A stretch of 64,000 nucleotides of DNA, taken from positions 9,766,001 to 9,830,000 of the forward strand of contig NC_092573.1 in the NCBI RefSeq assembly GCF_037975245.1, given 5' to 3'. Source of the stretch: Apostichopus japonicus (lineage: Eukaryota > Echinodermata > Holothuroidea > Aspidochirotida > Stichopodidae). Below, piece by piece: positions 62,732 through 64,000 of this stretch (its first letter is position 1; each line of letters begins with the position of its first letter). The position numbers and the translations under genes were made by a program. Below the pieces are notes generated by a model. The model was given only the letters and a program-made list of their open reading frames with translations, was not told the DNA's origin and did no database searches.

Positions 62732-63098
62732 CAGGGGTGGGCAACCTTTTGAATGAATGGGACAAATTTTAGGAGTGAAAGATTGACAGGGCCGCACCTA
62801 ACCAACGACCTGCTGTTGATTTCAAACCTTTGATTCTGAGGACGTTTAAGCAATAGGTGTGTGTACTTAATCTGTATTCACAAAACCATAATGTCAATAC
62901 AGTCCAGTTGATAATTAATGGTGATAATAGACCAACCTGGCAGCATCATTAGTGCAGATACTGTAAATTCTAAGCAGCTAGCTCGTTTTTGGTGATGATG
63001 CAAATAGATTGATTTTTTTCTTCTTTTTTTGAGACATCTCACAGGCCGCAAAAAAATCACTGGCGGGCCACATGTGGCCCGCAGGTTGCCCACCCCTG
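62732..63098. mobile_element. hAT-like MITE with 16-bp perfect TIRs
   Basis: Begins CAGGGGTGGGCAACCT and ends AGGTTGCCCACCCCTG, exact inverted repeats, 367 bases. Flanking octamers GTGTATCG and GTCTATAG match at six of eight positions, a decayed 8-bp duplication. No transposase; the termini are of a common hAT type. Confidence 0.9.
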
Positions 63099-64000
63099 GT
63101 CTATAGGAACGATGTCCCAAAATTTCCCCGGACATTTAGGCGAAGGAAGCTATCCGCCGCGACTGCATGTGAGTTTCTCGACTTTCCGTCCTGAGAGTCA
63201 TACCACAAAATGGTGCATTTCATCATACGCCATTATTAATAATTTAAATAACTAACTAATTAGGCACAGCCCAGATCCGAGTTCGTATAGCGAGCTTAGC
63301 GCAAATTTGGCCAAAAGTCGTCAAACGCCCAGCATGTTAAACCAGGTTGCTAGGTCTACGATAATACATTTCTATGAAATTTGAAACAAGGATGGCAAGA
63401 CAAACCACTTTAATTATGTTTTCAGGACCTCACACATGCGCATGTATCGTCAGACTTAGAATAGGTCCCATGTGAGTGGTGGCTAAAGTGATGAAGGCAT
63501 GAAAATAAATCAGGGGTTGTTCGTTGGAGTCCTCACGCAAGTTACCTCGGTTGCTAGGTGGATCTGCATCTGGTAATCGGGTGAATTCTGGTCGGAGCGT
63601 ACTATGTAACCACCGTGTACCCAGGGACGTAGCTAAGGCCAGAAATTTGTACCCCCACCCTCGCGCTGTTCCGAACTTTTTGCGATACATTTGTACCCAC
63701 TGGCACTCATTTCACAAACTTATTAGCCCCCCCCACCCCAACCAAATATTTTTGTGAAAATTCGGGCAATATGCTGATAACTTTTTGGGCACCTACTGAA
63801 AGAAAGATAATTTGCATTTTTTTTTTCAGTGGTTAAACTGATATTATTTTTACCCAATAATTGTAACCAATACTGTAATAAGACGGAAAATGATTGAATG
63901 CTATTTACATGCGATGTAAATACCGATGCATGCCTATATGTTATGCACATTACCATGTGGAACGCGCGCGTAGCGCGCGAAAAATTTTGGTTATATTTTT
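63099..64000. other. Right edge: element-derived sequence
   Basis: No gene seen. CAGGGACGTAGCTAAGG near 63619 resembles a hAT-like left end. The last 110 bases, including the AACGCGCGCGTAGCGCGCGA hairpin and TTTTGGTTAT, resemble 15620-15740 inside the 2.2 kb block, so a second copy probably runs off the window. Confidence 0.5.

Overview
The window is eukaryotic nuclear DNA. Coding exons are short and have GT-AG (once GC-AG) borders. Introns are up to about 11 kb, (AT)n microsatellites are long, and non-autonomous hAT-like transposons and tRNA-derived SINEs are common. The gene set (an invertebrate-type NaV2 sodium channel, PACRG, a PAM-related amidating enzyme, NUDT2) points to a marine invertebrate. 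The dispersed-repeat style suggests a deuterostome, possibly an echinoderm, but that is only an impression. Introns were joined by eye, using reading phase and protein-family similarity; no search was run.

Layout. (1) 24-12820, + strand: the 3' 11 coding exons of a voltage-gated sodium channel, from the end of domain II S6 to the stop codon. The domain III filter residue is Glu and the domain IV residue is Ala, which is the NaV2 (DSC1/BSC1-like, DEEA) type rather than NaV1 (DEKA). (2) 12821-18393: 3' UTR, then a 2.2 kb transposon block holding a nested MITE with a perfect 8-bp target-site duplication, then the PACRG upstream region with two RFX X-box-like motifs. (3) 18394-21253, + strand: a complete three-exon PACRG gene (axonemal protein, 245 aa). 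(4) 21254-27132: AT-rich intergenic DNA with no gene seen. (5) 54069-27133, - strand: a complete 12-exon, 728-aa secreted PAM-like protein. It has a signal peptide, an N-terminal half of a PHM monooxygenase domain that has lost most copper ligands, a long acidic linker, and an intact-looking PAL lyase domain. This is the most interesting object in the window. (6) 54070-61363: intergenic, mostly simple repeats. (7) 61674-61364, - strand: the last coding exon of NUDT2 (Ap4A hydrolase), with its 5' exon(s) beyond the right edge. (8) 61974-64000: more hAT-like elements, including one with 16-bp perfect terminal inverted repeats.

The four genes have no evident shared pathway. PACRG is ciliary and PAM has been linked to cilia in other organisms. 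X-box-like motifs lie upstream of both genes, which is a possible but weak link.
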